Assembly: GCA_029821735.1 (NCBI GenBank)
Contig: JALGSU010000011.1
Span: 62,001 to 126,000 of the forward strand
Length of the DNA stretch: 64,000 bases
Source: Candidatus Zipacnadia bacterium
GTDB lineage: Bacteria; Armatimonadota; Zipacnadia; Zipacnadales; UBA5352
Direction: 5' to 3'
How positions within the stretch are numbered: position 1 is the first letter of the stretch; each line of letters starts with the position of its first letter. The notes beneath the pieces were generated by a model. It saw only the letters and a list, made by a program, of their open reading frames with translations, did not search any database and was not told where the DNA came from. Shown in pieces: positions 23,748 to 32,976 of this stretch. A program made the translations under genes and the position numbers.

Positions 23748-24593
23748 TCAGTCTGCTCGGGGCAGCACTTTTACCCAGTCAAGATGGTTGAAGTCGGCAA
23801 ATGGCCGCACGTAGGCGACTATCGATGAGCCACTAAACGACGAGCGTTCCACGCGCTCAACAGTGCCTATCCTCAGGCCAACGGGATAGACTCCGCCGAG
23901 TCCTGAACTGATCACGACGTCGCCTACCTCGATATAGGAGCCGCGCCGAACTTTGGACAGTTGCAGCATCTGGTCGCCCGGCTCGTTGTCCGGCGCAGCG
24001 TAGACCATGCCCTGGTCTCGGGGCAGCTTCTGGATGATGCCGGCCACGGCATGACCGGGCTCGAGAAGCAGCACGACTTCCGCGTATCTGCCCTGTGCGG
24101 TGACGATCCGGCCGACAAGACCGGCGGAGGTCACGACAATCCGACCGACCTCGAGATTGCGGTCACGCCCAGCCTCGATGGTGATGCGCCGGCGGCTGCC
24201 GCTTGCAGTCCAGCCGATGACACGGGCGCCCGTGCCCTCCGGCCCGGCAGGCAGCTCAAAACCCAACTTCTTCTTGATCGCCATGTTCTCGAGATAGTAG
24301 GTCATCATGCGCGTCTTGTCGGCGTCAAGTTCCTTCACGCGCTCGGTGAGCTCATGGTTCTGCCGCGCCAGTTCACTGCCATAGAAGACGGCGACGCCTA
24401 CATTGCGGCCGACGGTGCCGACGTTCACGAACAGTCGCTGCACCGGCCATACGGCCGCCCGAGCAACGGTCTCGGCGAGGCCCGTACCGCCCCGCCCCTG
24501 AGCACGATGCTGGCCTATGGTCATGATGATGGCCAAAACCACCATCACGATCACGGGGCGCCAGTCATGTCTCTCCCTGTGGGCACCGCGCAT
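23748..24593 (-). CDS. mreC: Rod-shape determining protein MreC
   Basis: 281 residues. A cytoplasmic N-terminus and one membrane segment (about 12-30) are followed by a coiled coil (RQNHELTERVKELDADKTRM, about 75-105). The beta-rich MreC core contains GTGARVIGWTAS, NLEVGRIVVTSAGLVGRI and VISSGLGGVYPVGLRIGTV. MreC forms a periplasmic scaffold that activates the PBP2-RodA elongation complex. It starts 6 bases after mreB. Confidence 0.93.
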   Translation of the reverse strand: MRGAHRERHDWRPVIVMVVLAIIMTIGQHRAQGRGGTGLAETVARAAVWPVQRLFVNVGTVGRNVGVAVFYGSELARQNHELTERVKELDADKTRMMTYYLENMAIKKKLGFELPAGPEGTGARVIGWTASGSRRRITIEAGRDRNLEVGRIVVTSAGLVGRIVTAQGRYAEVVLLLEPGHAVAGIIQKLPRDQGMVYAAPDNEPGDQMLQLSKVRRGSYIEVGDVVISSGLGGVYPVGLRIGTVERVERSSFSGSSIVAYVRPFADFNHLDWVKVLPRAD

Positions 24594-24599
24594 GACAGA

Positions 24600-25652
24600 T
24601 CACCGGCTCATCGGGAAACGGTCAAGCTCGTCAAGATAGTGCGCCGTCCCCATCACTACGGCGGTCAACGGATCCTCAGCCACATACACCGGCACGTCCG
24701 TCTCCGCGCTGATGAGTTGGTCGAGCCCTCGCATCAGCGCCACGCCACCCGCCAGCATGATCCCACGGCTCATTACGTCAGCCGCCAACTCCGGCGGGGT
24801 CTCATCCAGTGTCTCTTTGATCAACTCGACGATGATACCGAGCGGCTCACGGATGGCCTCGCGGACCTGCCCGGAAGTGAGCGTCACGCTCTTGGGCAGG
24901 CCGGACATCAGGTCTTTGCCCCGGATCTGCATCGCCTGCTCCTCGGGGAGCGGGAAGGCTGATCCTATGCGGATCTTGATCTGCTCGGCGGTCGCCTCGC
25001 CAATGAACAAGTTGAGTTCATGGCGCACGTACGCCGAGATGGCGTCATCCATCTCTTCGCCGGCGACTCGCACGGAACGCTCGGTGCAGATTCCGCCCAG
25101 CGAGATGACGGCGACCTCGGTGGTGCCGCCACCGATGTCGACGACCATGCTGCCCACGGGATCGCCAACGGGCATCCCGGCACCAATAGCGGCCGCCATC
25201 GGTTCATCGATGACCGTGGCAGACCATGCGCCGGCCTGCCGAGTCGCCTCCTCAACCGCGCGCCGCTCGACCTCAGTGATGCCCGAAGGCACGCCGATGA
25301 CGACGCGCGGGTGTTCCCACACGCGCCGCGTGTGCGCTTTCTCAATGAAGTGCTGCAGCATCGCCTGGGTGCTCTCGAAGTCGGCGATTACTCCGTCGCG
25401 CAGGGGCCTGACGGCCGTAATCTGGGCCGGGGTGCGCCCGACCATCCGCTTGGCGTCCTCGCCCACCGCCAGCACTCGGCCCGTGAGCGAATCCACTGCC
25501 ACCACGGAGGGCTCGCGCAGCATGATGCCACGCCCCGCCACGTGCACAAGCGTGTTGGCCGTCCCGAGGTCAATGCCCAAGTCCTTCGACAGGCTCCCTA
25601 CGAGTCTGCCCAAGCCCTGAAACCAGCGTCTGAAGCTGCCTCTCATCATCAT
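24600..25652 (-). CDS. mreB: Rod-shape determining actin MreB, with N-terminal extension
   Basis: 350 residues. Actin-fold motifs: DLGIDLGTANTLVHVAGRG (phosphate 1), MVVDIGGGTTEVAVISLGG (phosphate 2), SRGIMLAGGVALMRGLD (adenosine) and the connecting VIGVPSGITEVERRAVEEA. It polymerises under the inner membrane to guide wall elongation. Before the usual start there are about 23 extra residues (RGSFRRWFQGLGRLVGSLS), positively charged and amphipathic, which could be a membrane-binding helix of the kind seen at Gram-negative MreB N-termini, or a start called too early since the ribosome site is weak. Confidence 0.96.
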   Translation of the reverse strand: MMMRGSFRRWFQGLGRLVGSLSKDLGIDLGTANTLVHVAGRGIMLREPSVVAVDSLTGRVLAVGEDAKRMVGRTPAQITAVRPLRDGVIADFESTQAMLQHFIEKAHTRRVWEHPRVVIGVPSGITEVERRAVEEATRQAGAWSATVIDEPMAAAIGAGMPVGDPVGSMVVDIGGGTTEVAVISLGGICTERSVRVAGEEMDDAISAYVRHELNLFIGEATAEQIKIRIGSAFPLPEEQAMQIRGKDLMSGLPKSVTLTSGQVREAIREPLGIIVELIKETLDETPPELAADVMSRGIMLAGGVALMRGLDQLISAETDVPVYVAEDPLTAVVMGTAHYLDELDRFPMSR

Positions 25653-25718
25653 CCCAGGTCCGCGCGAGCTACCGGTGCGCGCCCCTCCTGCTGCGTCCTT
25701 TGCTGCGTACCATTGCGC

Positions 25719-26327
25719 TCACGGAACTCGCCTGTCCAACTCATGCAGCATCTCACCCACGCGCGCCACCGGCAACCCCACAACATTGAAGTAGCATCCC
25801 CGCAAGCGACGCACGATCAGCGCCCCCCGCTCCTGGATGCCATACGCGCCGGCTTTGTCCATCGGCTCTCCGGTGGCCACGTACGCCTCGATCTCAGCGT
25901 CAGCCAGTTCGCGAAAGGTCACGTCGGTCGCCACCGCGTCCTCTGCCAACACCTCGCCGCCGAGCGCGAACGCCACGCCGGTGACGACCTGATGATCGGC
26001 GCCGCTGAGCGCCCGCAGCATCTCACGCGCCTCGTCCTCGGTGTCGGGCTTGCCGAGAATTCGTGTGCCCCGCACGACCACCGTGTCCGCTCCGAGGACC
26101 AGCCGTCCGGGCAGCCGCGCCGCGACCTCGAGCGCTTTCGCGCGCGAATGTCGAAGCACGAGTTCCGACGCCTGCTCACCATCAGCCCCACCGTCCTCCT
26201 CCGCCGCCGACACCACTACCTCAAACTCCCAGCCGACCTGCCGCAGCAGTTCGGCGCGTCTGGGCGAGGCGGAGGCCAGGATCAGTGGTTGTCGCAACGC
26301 TTCACCGATATCGCAGGCGGCCGTCAC
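25719..26327 (-). CDS. maf: Maf-like nucleotide pyrophosphatase
   Basis: About 202 residues. [35 protein letters not shown] (catalytic Asp), GVAFALGG and [19 protein letters not shown] give the full Maf/Ham1-like fold. It hydrolyses non-canonical or modified nucleoside triphosphates such as dTTP/UTP analogues. The GTG at 26327 was chosen because it overlaps the preceding stop by four bases (GTGA); a longer reading from an ATG at 26363 would overlap by 40 bases. It sits between the ubiB-like gene and mreB, a frequent maf-mreB neighbourhood in bacteria. Confidence 0.93.
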   Translation of the reverse strand: MTAACDIGEALRQPLILASASPRRAELLRQVGWEFEVVVSAAEEDGGADGEQASELVLRHSRAKALEVAARLPGRLVLGADTVVVRGTRILGKPDTEDEAREMLRALSGADHQVVTGVAFALGGEVLAEDAVATDVTFRELADAEIEAYVATGEPMDKAGAYGIQERGALIVRRLRGCYFNVVGLPVARVGEMLHELDRRVP

Positions 26328-28000
26328 AGTCGTCCCGACCTGACTATTGAGTAGAGCAGCCACCCGCCCGCGATGACTCCCGCCACCACGAACGCAACCG
26401 ACAGTGGCGCGCCGACAACATGCGTGGCGGTTTCACTGGAGAATATCACTGCTGCCGCCATGATAATCGCCGCCACCACGATGGCGAAGGCCAGGCGATT
26501 GACCATGACATCCAGCCGATGGGTCGTCCGGTCGAGCCCCACGTGGTGCAGCTTCAACGTCAACCCGCCGGCCAGCCCTTGGGACATCATGTGGCTCAAC
26601 TGCCGCGGCAGTTTCAGCCCATAGCGCTTGAGTTCGCGCCCGGACTGCAACGCGTCGGCCAGTACATGTCGCAACGACAGTCGGTCTCTGGTGATGATCT
26701 GCCCGAGCCTCTGCGCCACGCTCCGGCCGTTGAACTCCGGGTATGCGGCCAGGCACACACCCTCGGTGACCACCATGGCGCGCACCAGTTGCGGGAAGCT
26801 CGCCGGCATCCGAATCCGGTGCCGCAGCACTGCGCCCATGAGTTGGTCGAGCATCTCGCCCAGCATCCCCTGCGAGTTTATCGCCAACTGGTCGACCTCG
26901 GCCTCAAGGTCCTGCAGGTTCGTGTCATCGCTGATGGTCCCGATGATGATGATCTGGTCGCACACCCCGGTGGTGTCCTCGTCCAGCATCGCCATGAGCA
27001 TGCGGATGAAGCCATCGCGCATCCGCTTACCCATCCGCCCCATGTTGCCGCAGTCAAGGAACGCGATGGCGCCGTCGGGCATCACACGCAGGTTCCCCGG
27101 ATGCGGGTCCGCGTGGAAATACCCGTCGAGGAACACCTGGCGCAGCTCGAGTTCCGCGAAGCTCTCGGCCAGTGTCTCGGGATCGAGCCCGGCCTTTTCC
27201 AGTTCCTCCGCGTCATCAATCCGCAGTCCCTCGATCCACTCCATGGTCAACACCCGCCGACGGGTCAATGACCAGTGGATCTGAGGTACTTTCGCGTGGT
27301 CCGTGTCCGACAGGTTCTCGCTCAGTTGCTCGGTGTTCCTGGCTTCGGTGATGAAGTCCAGTTCCTGCCGCAGCGTGTGGGCGAACTCCTCGGCCAGAGC
27401 GCCGGTGGTGTTCAGGCGGCACCACTCGCTGTGCTTCTCGGCGCGTCTGGCCAGCGGCACTATGATGTCCAGGTCCGTCTCTACTTCCTTCTCGACGGAG
27501 GGGCGCTGGATTTTCACGGCCACTACATCGCCCGACCTGGTCACTGCCCGATGCACCTGGCTCAACGACGCCGCCGCGACAGGCCCTTCGTCGAATTCCG
27601 CAAACAGCTCCTCGAGAGGCGCACCAAGCTCCTCCTCGACCACTTCCTTCGCCGCCTCGAAGCTCACCGGCGGCACTTGCTCCTGGAGTTTGCGTAGCTC
27701 CCGGGCTGTGTCCAGCGGGATAACGTCCGTGCGGCTGCTCAGGGCCTGGCCGAGTTTGATGGCCGTGACGCCCAGTTCCTCCAGCGCCAGCCGCAGACGC
27801 ACGGCCGGTTCCATCGCCGCTTTGTCCGCGTCGCGCAACCCCCGCCAGCGTGCGGGCAGCAGGCGCTCGAACCCCAGCATCTGGAAAAACGAGCCGAAGC
27901 CGAAGTGCACGAGGATTCTCGACACCTGCCGGGTGCGTGTCATCCAGTTGCCGGCCCGCTCGCGCAGGCCCGGACTGTACTTGCCCTCAGACAACGACAT
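26324..28000 (-). CDS. ABC1/UbiB-type atypical kinase, membrane anchored
   Basis: 558 residues. Kinase-like motifs: [14 protein letters not shown] (K-x-G-Q, about 80-95), [24 protein letters not shown] (A-x-x-x-Q-V-H), [31 protein letters not shown] (catalytic-type) and [13 protein letters not shown] (D-F-G analogue with Cys). Two C-terminal membrane segments (about 505-555) anchor it. UbiB/COQ8 proteins support prenyl-lipid metabolism, usually ubiquinone. No ubiquinone genes are in the window, so a role with other isoprenoid lipids (this organism has hopanoid and polyprenyl genes) is possible. It overlaps the upstream amrS gene by 14 bases. Confidence 0.88.
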   Translation of the reverse strand: MSLSEGKYSPGLRERAGNWMTRTRQVSRILVHFGFGSFFQMLGFERLLPARWRGLRDADKAAMEPAVRLRLALEELGVTAIKLGQALSSRTDVIPLDTARELRKLQEQVPPVSFEAAKEVVEEELGAPLEELFAEFDEGPVAAASLSQVHRAVTRSGDVVAVKIQRPSVEKEVETDLDIIVPLARRAEKHSEWCRLNTTGALAEEFAHTLRQELDFITEARNTEQLSENLSDTDHAKVPQIHWSLTRRRVLTMEWIEGLRIDDAEELEKAGLDPETLAESFAELELRQVFLDGYFHADPHPGNLRVMPDGAIAFLDCGNMGRMGKRMRDGFIRMLMAMLDEDTTGVCDQIIIIGTISDDTNLQDLEAEVDQLAINSQGMLGEMLDQLMGAVLRHRIRMPASFPQLVRAMVVTEGVCLAAYPEFNGRSVAQRLGQIITRDRLSLRHVLADALQSGRELKRYGLKLPRQLSHMMSQGLAGGLTLKLHHVGLDRTTHRLDVMVNRLAFAIVVAAIIMAAAVIFSSETATHVVGAPLSVAFVVAGVIAGGWLLYSIVRSGRL

Positions 28001-28994
28001 TGACGTCTCCTCCGCACTTGGGGCAGCGTCCGTCGGCGTTCAGTTTGCTGACTGTGCTGTACCCGTGGCGCTCCACAACTGCGACTCCACACTCGGGACA
28101 GATGGTGTCGCTCGCGCCCGGCACCGTCACGTTGCCGGCGTAGACATAATCGAGCCCCTCGCGGGCAATCTCCACCGCGCGCGCCAGCCGCTCGGGCGGT
28201 GTGGGCGGGGCCTCGAACTTATACGCCGGCCGATACGCGGACAGGTGCAACGGCAGGTCAGGCGACACCCCGGCCGCCCAGTCCGTCAACTGCCGCACCT
28301 CATCCTCGCTGTCATTTTCATCGGTCACCAGCAGATTCGTGATCTCAACCGAGACGCGCCCGAAAGCTCGCTCAACGGTCCGTCTCGCCACCTCGCCGCT
28401 TTTGATCCCGCACAGCCGCTGGTAGAAATCATCGCTCATGCTCTTAATGTCCACGTTCATGGCATCGATGACTTCGAGCAGTTCCTCGAGCGGCTCTTCC
28501 TCGATCAGCCCGTTCGTGACCAAGACGTTCTTGAGCCCCACCTCGTGCGCCAGCGCGGCCGTGTCCCGCACGTATTCGAACCACACGATCGGCTCGGAGT
28601 AGGTGTAGGCGATGCCGATGTTCCCCCGGCCCCTGGTGTCCAGCGCTGCCTGGATCGCCCCGTCCGGGCTCAACGTCTGCCCTTCCGGCGAGCCCTGCGA
28701 TATCTGCCAGTTCTGGCAGAACCGGCATGACAGGTTACAGCCGAAGGTCCCCAGCGACAGCACCTGCGCGCCGGGGTGGAAGTGATACAGCGGCTTCTTC
28801 TCTATCGGGTCCAGCGCCGCCGATGTCACCCGTGCGTAATTGAGCGACACCAACCTGCCGCCACGGTTCTGACGGACTCGGCAGATGCCGGTACCGCCCT
28901 CCGCGATCCGACAGCCCTGCGGACAGAGGCCGCAGACGATACTGTCGCCCTCGGCCCGCCAATGCCCGCACTCCGCGAGTCTCTCCTCGCTCAT
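27987..28994 (-). CDS. amrS: AmmeMemoRadiSam system radical SAM enzyme AmrS
   Basis: 335 residues. The radical SAM cluster is [15 protein letters not shown] (C-x3-C-x2-C). An N-terminal cysteine region [14 protein letters not shown] precedes it, and [17 protein letters not shown] plus [17 protein letters not shown] match pyruvate-formate-lyase-activating-like AmrS proteins. A C-terminal zinc ribbon follows (CPECGVAVV and [12 protein letters not shown]), which not all family members have. The usual partners AMMECR1 and Memo are not in the window. The protein modification it performs in this system is not known to me. Confidence 0.88.
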   Translation of the reverse strand: MSEERLAECGHWRAEGDSIVCGLCPQGCRIAEGGTGICRVRQNRGGRLVSLNYARVTSAALDPIEKKPLYHFHPGAQVLSLGTFGCNLSCRFCQNWQISQGSPEGQTLSPDGAIQAALDTRGRGNIGIAYTYSEPIVWFEYVRDTAALAHEVGLKNVLVTNGLIEEEPLEELLEVIDAMNVDIKSMSDDFYQRLCGIKSGEVARRTVERAFGRVSVEITNLLVTDENDSEDEVRQLTDWAAGVSPDLPLHLSAYRPAYKFEAPPTPPERLARAVEIAREGLDYVYAGNVTVPGASDTICPECGVAVVERHGYSTVSKLNADGRCPKCGGDVNVVV

Positions 28995-29034
28995 CAGCCA
29001 CCACCCTCGGGCCCCGCGCCCCGCCCTTCATGTG

Positions 29035-29814
29035 CTACAGACTGTGCACATACTCCAGCATGCTGGGCTCACCGCGCACGCCCTCGACCAGTTCCATCGC
29101 GGCCGCGACATCCGCCTCTGAGCCGGCAACCGTGATCCACGCAGCTCCCTCGGCGCCGAGGACCCCGCCTGCGGCAACCTGGAAGGCGTCAACGCCAGCA
29201 AGCAGCATGATCGCATCAATCTCGGTGACGATCTCAGCCGGTGTCACCCAGATGCCCGGGCCCTTGCGGCGCTCGCCAGCCGCTGACAACTCAATGGCCG
29301 CGCCTGCAAGATCGCCGGCGACCTGCTTCTCCAGCCCAACGGGGGCTACAAAGTGCCAATTCCGACCGTGCACGCTGCCGAGCGTGTCACCGACGGTGCC
29401 GCCACTCGCCGCACCGATCAGGTAGCCGACGAGGCCAGCGTCATAGTCAAGGGCATTGGGCGACTTGATGATGACATCGCCCGCGTTCATCTGCGCCATC
29501 GCGTCCTCAAGTTCCATCTCCTGCTGCCATTCGCCATTGACCAGGACGGCCGTGCCCATGTCACCGGTGAGCATCTTCGCCAGTTCGGGCTTGCCGCCGG
29601 GCACTGTCTTGCCCGTGACGAAGGTCGCCCGCGCCACCTCATGGCCGACGAGTTCCTCCAGCACGTACCCGGAGGTCGTCGAGCGCGTCACAACCACGGT
29701 GCCCTCGGCCATTGCACGGTGCACACAGGGCAGGGCGGCAACACCTTTGGCGATAAGTCGCTTGCCCTCAGAAACCGTCATCGAGAAAGTGTTGTAGGAA
29801 AGGCCCTCGTCCAT
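29035..29814 (-). CDS. Conserved protein of unknown function
   Basis: 259 residues from the ATG at 29814, which has GGAGGG six bases upstream. It begins DEGLSYNTFSMTVSEGKRL. A mixed alpha/beta protein with glycine-rich loops: LIAKGVAALPCVHRAM, VVVTRSTTSGYVLEEL, VIIKSPNALDYDAGLVGYLIG, ASGGTVGDTLGSVHGRNWHF and APVGLEKQVAGDLAGAA. The C-terminus has AGVDAFQVAAGGVLGAEGA. There is no signal peptide and no membrane segment. The glycine-rich loops could bind a nucleotide or phosphate but I do not recognise the family. It stands alone, convergent to nothing, with a large gap upstream. Confidence 0.7.
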   Translation of the reverse strand: MDEGLSYNTFSMTVSEGKRLIAKGVAALPCVHRAMAEGTVVVTRSTTSGYVLEELVGHEVARATFVTGKTVPGGKPELAKMLTGDMGTAVLVNGEWQQEMELEDAMAQMNAGDVIIKSPNALDYDAGLVGYLIGAASGGTVGDTLGSVHGRNWHFVAPVGLEKQVAGDLAGAAIELSAAGERRKGPGIWVTPAEIVTEIDAIMLLAGVDAFQVAAGGVLGAEGAAWITVAGSEADVAAAMELVEGVRGEPSMLEYVHSL

Positions 29815-30189
29815 GCTGATCCCTCCAGCGCTGGTGATCGGCAAAGCGTGTTCAGCCGCCCGGCACGCACACAGATACGCGGCGCCGGCGGCGCCTCAAT
29901 CGCTGTACACAAAAAACATCTGCCGGAATGGCCCGCAAGGGCGCTTCAGGGCCCGCGTCGTGCGCAATCCGGCATCGCCCAGAGTATAGCAGCAAAGCCC
30001 AGCCATGACAAGCGTATGAACACCCGCAGAGGCCCCCGAATCGGCGCTTCCGGGGGCCTCGAAGGTGGCTTTCAGTCGGTCGCATACTGGCGCTCCAAAC
30101 CCGCTTTGTGGTATAAGTCCTGCGCTCGTCACGTTGCCCGGCCACCGACCCGCCTGATGGCCCAACCGTTCATTGGAGAGAGCACGTCT
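29815..30189. other. Divergent intergenic region with a strong hairpin
   Basis: About 375 bases between divergent genes. A 10-base-pair perfect hairpin, GAGGCCCCCG / CGGGGGCCTC (30029-30038 with 30051-30060, 12-base loop), lies 130 bases before the MATE start. No T-tract follows on either strand, so it is not a standard terminator and could be a leader structure. TATAAG at 30112-30117 could be a -10 element for the MATE gene, but no good -35 is visible. I see no gene here. Confidence 0.45.
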
Positions 30190-31629
30190 ATGCCAGAAGA
30201 CTTCGACGGGCCCGGCACGGGATGTCAGGAACCCGCTGACGGCCCCCTCGCCCCCAAGCCAGTTCGCCCTGCCATGGGACGTGTCGACCTCACGCAAGGC
30301 AGCCTGCTGCGGGGCATCGTCAGGCTTTCGTGGCCCATCGTGGCGGGAGCGTTCCTGAACTGGATCATGGGTGTTGCCGACATCAAGATGGTGGGTTACC
30401 TCGGCGCAGACGCCATCGCCGCCGTGGGCACCTCGCGCGCAGCCATTTTCACGCTCATGGCCGCAATCTTCGCCCTTTCCACCGGCACACAGGTGCTGGT
30501 GGCCCGCTATACAGGTGAGGGCAACCACGACAAGGTTGCCAACGTCGCCCGCCAGGCGATCATCCTTTCGGTCATCTGCGGGGCACTGCTCGTACCCATC
30601 GGCCTGTTCTTCTCCCGCCCTCTGCTGCAGGCCCTGGGCGCAGAGGGCAGCGTGCTCGATGGCGGGACGGCGTATACGCAGGCCTACATGATCGGCGCGG
30701 TCGCTTTGATGATCAACTTCATGATCACGTCGGCCCTCAACGGCGCGGGCGACACCATCACGCCGCTGATCACTCTGGTCTTCGTCAACATCGCCAACAT
30801 CCTCTTCGACTGGCTTCTGATCTTTGGCGTGGGGCCATTCCCCGAGCTGGGCGTGGCAGGCGCGGCCTGGGCGGTCGTGATCTCGCGGACAGTCGCCTCC
30901 GTCGCGCTCCTGTGGGTGGCGTCATCGCCGAGATTCGCCATCCGCATGCCCGTCATGTCCGGATGGCGCGTGGACCTGTCGGCGTGGGGCAAGATGCTCT
31001 ACATCGGCGTGCCTTCATCGATCCAGGGCTTCACCCGCAATCTCTCGTATCTGATGATTCTGTGGATCCTCAACCGCACCGCCGAGGGCATGTTCGCAGT
31101 CGCAGGCTATACCATCTGCGGCCAGATCCAGATGGTCGCCATCATGGTTGGCCTGGCATTCATGAGCGCCGCCATGACTGCTGTCGGTCAGAACATGGGC
31201 GCAGGCAACCCTGACCGGGCGTACCAGAGCTGCTGGACGGTGGTGAAGATCTCGGTCGTTGCGGCGGGGCTGCTCGCCGCGAGCTTCATCATCGGCGGTC
31301 CCTGGCTGATCCGCTTCTTCACAAACGACCCCGAAGCGGTCCGCTGGGGGCAGATATCACTTACTATCCTGTCCGCAGTCATTCCCTGCATAGCAGCGGG
31401 CATGGCTTTCGCCGGGGGTCTTCGCGGCGCGGGCGACACCATGTCGCCGCTCTACGCGAGCCTTATCTGCGTGACGATCATCGGTCCGGGCCTGGCCTAC
31501 CTGTTCACAGCAGTTCTCGGCTATGGACCGGCGGGCACCTTCTATGGGCTCGCGATCGGCATCATATGCCAGCCCATAATCACCGGCGCGATCTTCCAGA
31601 GGGGCAAGTGGCGCACCATCAAGCTGTGA
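30190..31629 (+). CDS. MATE family multidrug/sodium antiporter
   Basis: 479 residues from the ATG at 30190, preceded by GGAGAG. Two MatE domains with about twelve membrane segments: the first opens GIVRLSWPIVAGAFLNWIMG and has VGTSRAAIFTLMAAI, NGAGDTITPLITLVF and GVGPFPELGVAGAAWA; the second has YIGVPSSIQGFTRN, GQNMGAGNPDRAYQSC and GGLRGAGDTMSPLYAS. It exports drugs or metabolites using an ion gradient. A much longer open frame upstream covers the antisense of the neighbouring gene and was rejected. The URO-D-like gene follows 18 bases later. Confidence 0.92.
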   Translation: MPEDFDGPGTGCQEPADGPLAPKPVRPAMGRVDLTQGSLLRGIVRLSWPIVAGAFLNWIMGVADIKMVGYLGADAIAAVGTSRAAIFTLMAAIFALSTGTQVLVARYTGEGNHDKVANVARQAIILSVICGALLVPIGLFFSRPLLQALGAEGSVLDGGTAYTQAYMIGAVALMINFMITSALNGAGDTITPLITLVFVNIANILFDWLLIFGVGPFPELGVAGAAWAVVISRTVASVALLWVASSPRFAIRMPVMSGWRVDLSAWGKMLYIGVPSSIQGFTRNLSYLMILWILNRTAEGMFAVAGYTICGQIQMVAIMVGLAFMSAAMTAVGQNMGAGNPDRAYQSCWTVVKISVVAAGLLAASFIIGGPWLIRFFTNDPEAVRWGQISLTILSAVIPCIAAGMAFAGGLRGAGDTMSPLYASLICVTIIGPGLAYLFTAVLGYGPAGTFYGLAIGIICQPIITGAIFQRGKWRTIKL

Positions 31630-31647
31630 TCGTGCATGGAGGCCCCC

Positions 31648-32886
31648 ATGACTAAGGCCGACCGCACCATCCTCCGCGATTTGGCGAGGCGCATCGCCGA
31701 GATTGCCGCTGACCCCGTCCAGGACGAGCGGAGAGCCCTCTGGCACGCGCAGAACGCGCTCAGGCCGGTCCGTCCGCTGGTCTTCTGCTCGCCAGAAGGC
31801 AGTTGGGAGGAGCTGGTTCCCCCTGCCGAGATGCTCTGCGAGGAGGGTAACGCGCGCGGGCTGGAGTTGGGCCTGCGACGGCGCATCTACGCCTTCGAGC
31901 ATTTCGCCCACGATGAGGTCTGCGACGACGAGTTCCGGGTGCCGTATGCCGTGACCAACACAGGCTGGGGACTGGAGCCCGTCAACACCCGCCCGGAGGA
32001 GCGCCGCGGGGCATATGTCTGGGCCGCGCCCGTGGAGACGCTCGACGACGTAGAGCGCATCGCCACTCCCAGCGCCACGCATGACCCCGAAGAGAGCGCG
32101 CGCCGGCTGGAGTTCTACGAGGACCTGTTCGGCGACATCCTGCGCGTGAGTCTGCACGGTCGATGGTGGTGGGCGCTGGGGCTGATCGACGAGTGGACGC
32201 GCCTGCGCGGCATCACCCGCACCTTCATGGACATGGCCGACTTCCCGGAGATGGTGCACGCAGGCATGGCCCGACTCATGGAGGGCAAGCTCGCCTGGCT
32301 ACGGCAACTCGAGGGCTTGGGTCTACTCTCGCTCAACAACGGGAACGACTACGTCGGTTCGGGGGGATTCGGCTTCACTGACGAGCTCCCCGGCGACGAT
32401 TTCGTGGACCAGGTGCGCCTGAGGGACATGTGGGGCTTTTGCGAGGCGCAGACGATGTCAGAGGTCTCGCCCGCGATGCACGAGGAGTTCGTCCTGCGCT
32501 ACCAGTTGCCGATCCTGGAGTGCTTCGGCCTGAACTGCTACGGCTGCTGCGAGCCCCTGGACCGCAAGCTCGATTTCCTGCTCACACGGGTGCCACGCCT
32601 GCGCCGCATCTCAATCAGCGCCTGGGCAGATAAACTCCGCAGTGCCGAGCAGTTAGCCGGAAACGTCATACTTTCGTGGAAGCCGAACCCAGCGTCGCTA
32701 GCAGCTATCGACTTCCCTGATGAGCTGGTCCGCGAGGACATCCGCGAAACGGTCGCAATCGCCGCTGAGCACGACTGTGTGCTGGAAATCATCCTGAAGG
32801 ACACTCACACGTGTAATCACGAGCCGGAGCGCTTCGATCGATGGACGCGCATTGCTATGGAAGAGGCCGTCCGGGGCTCTGAATAG
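31648..32886 (+). CDS. Uroporphyrinogen-decarboxylase-like (URO-D family) protein
   Basis: 412 residues from the ATG at 31648, chosen because GGAGG lies five bases upstream; an ATG 12 bases earlier has no such site. The pattern fits the URO-D/methyltransferase TIM barrel found widely in environmental bacteria: a long N-terminal helix region, WWALGLIDEWTRLRG, FPEMVHAGMARLMEGKLAWL, and late LNCYGCCEPLDRKLDFLL and VILSWKPNPASLA. The CYGCCEP segment may form a zinc or corrinoid-linked site as in MtbA/CmuA-type methyltransferases. Heme synthesis is unlikely because the sequence departs strongly from HemE. It follows the MATE gene and ends convergent with the glycosyltransferase gene. Confidence 0.7.
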   Translation: MTKADRTILRDLARRIAEIAADPVQDERRALWHAQNALRPVRPLVFCSPEGSWEELVPPAEMLCEEGNARGLELGLRRRIYAFEHFAHDEVCDDEFRVPYAVTNTGWGLEPVNTRPEERRGAYVWAAPVETLDDVERIATPSATHDPEESARRLEFYEDLFGDILRVSLHGRWWWALGLIDEWTRLRGITRTFMDMADFPEMVHAGMARLMEGKLAWLRQLEGLGLLSLNNGNDYVGSGGFGFTDELPGDDFVDQVRLRDMWGFCEAQTMSEVSPAMHEEFVLRYQLPILECFGLNCYGCCEPLDRKLDFLLTRVPRLRRISISAWADKLRSAEQLAGNVILSWKPNPASLAAIDFPDELVREDIRETVAIAAEHDCVLEIILKDTHTCNHEPERFDRWTRIAMEEAVRGSE

Positions 32887-32976
32887 CTCAAACGTGCCTC
32901 AACTGCATTTTTCTTGCGGTTACAGGGAAATCATGCTACTTCTGGTAGACGCATTAGGGGCGGTCTGCGCCGCCCG

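Noticed and set aside
29353..30189. Long N-terminal extension of the MATE gene reading frame
   Set aside because: It is antisense to the unknown gene at 29035-29814 and has no transporter homology; a ribosome site and conserved start are at 30190.
32958..32975. Hairpin GGGCGG/CCGCCC as a terminator for the glycosyltransferase gene
   Set aside because: Only six base pairs and no T-tract on the minus strand.
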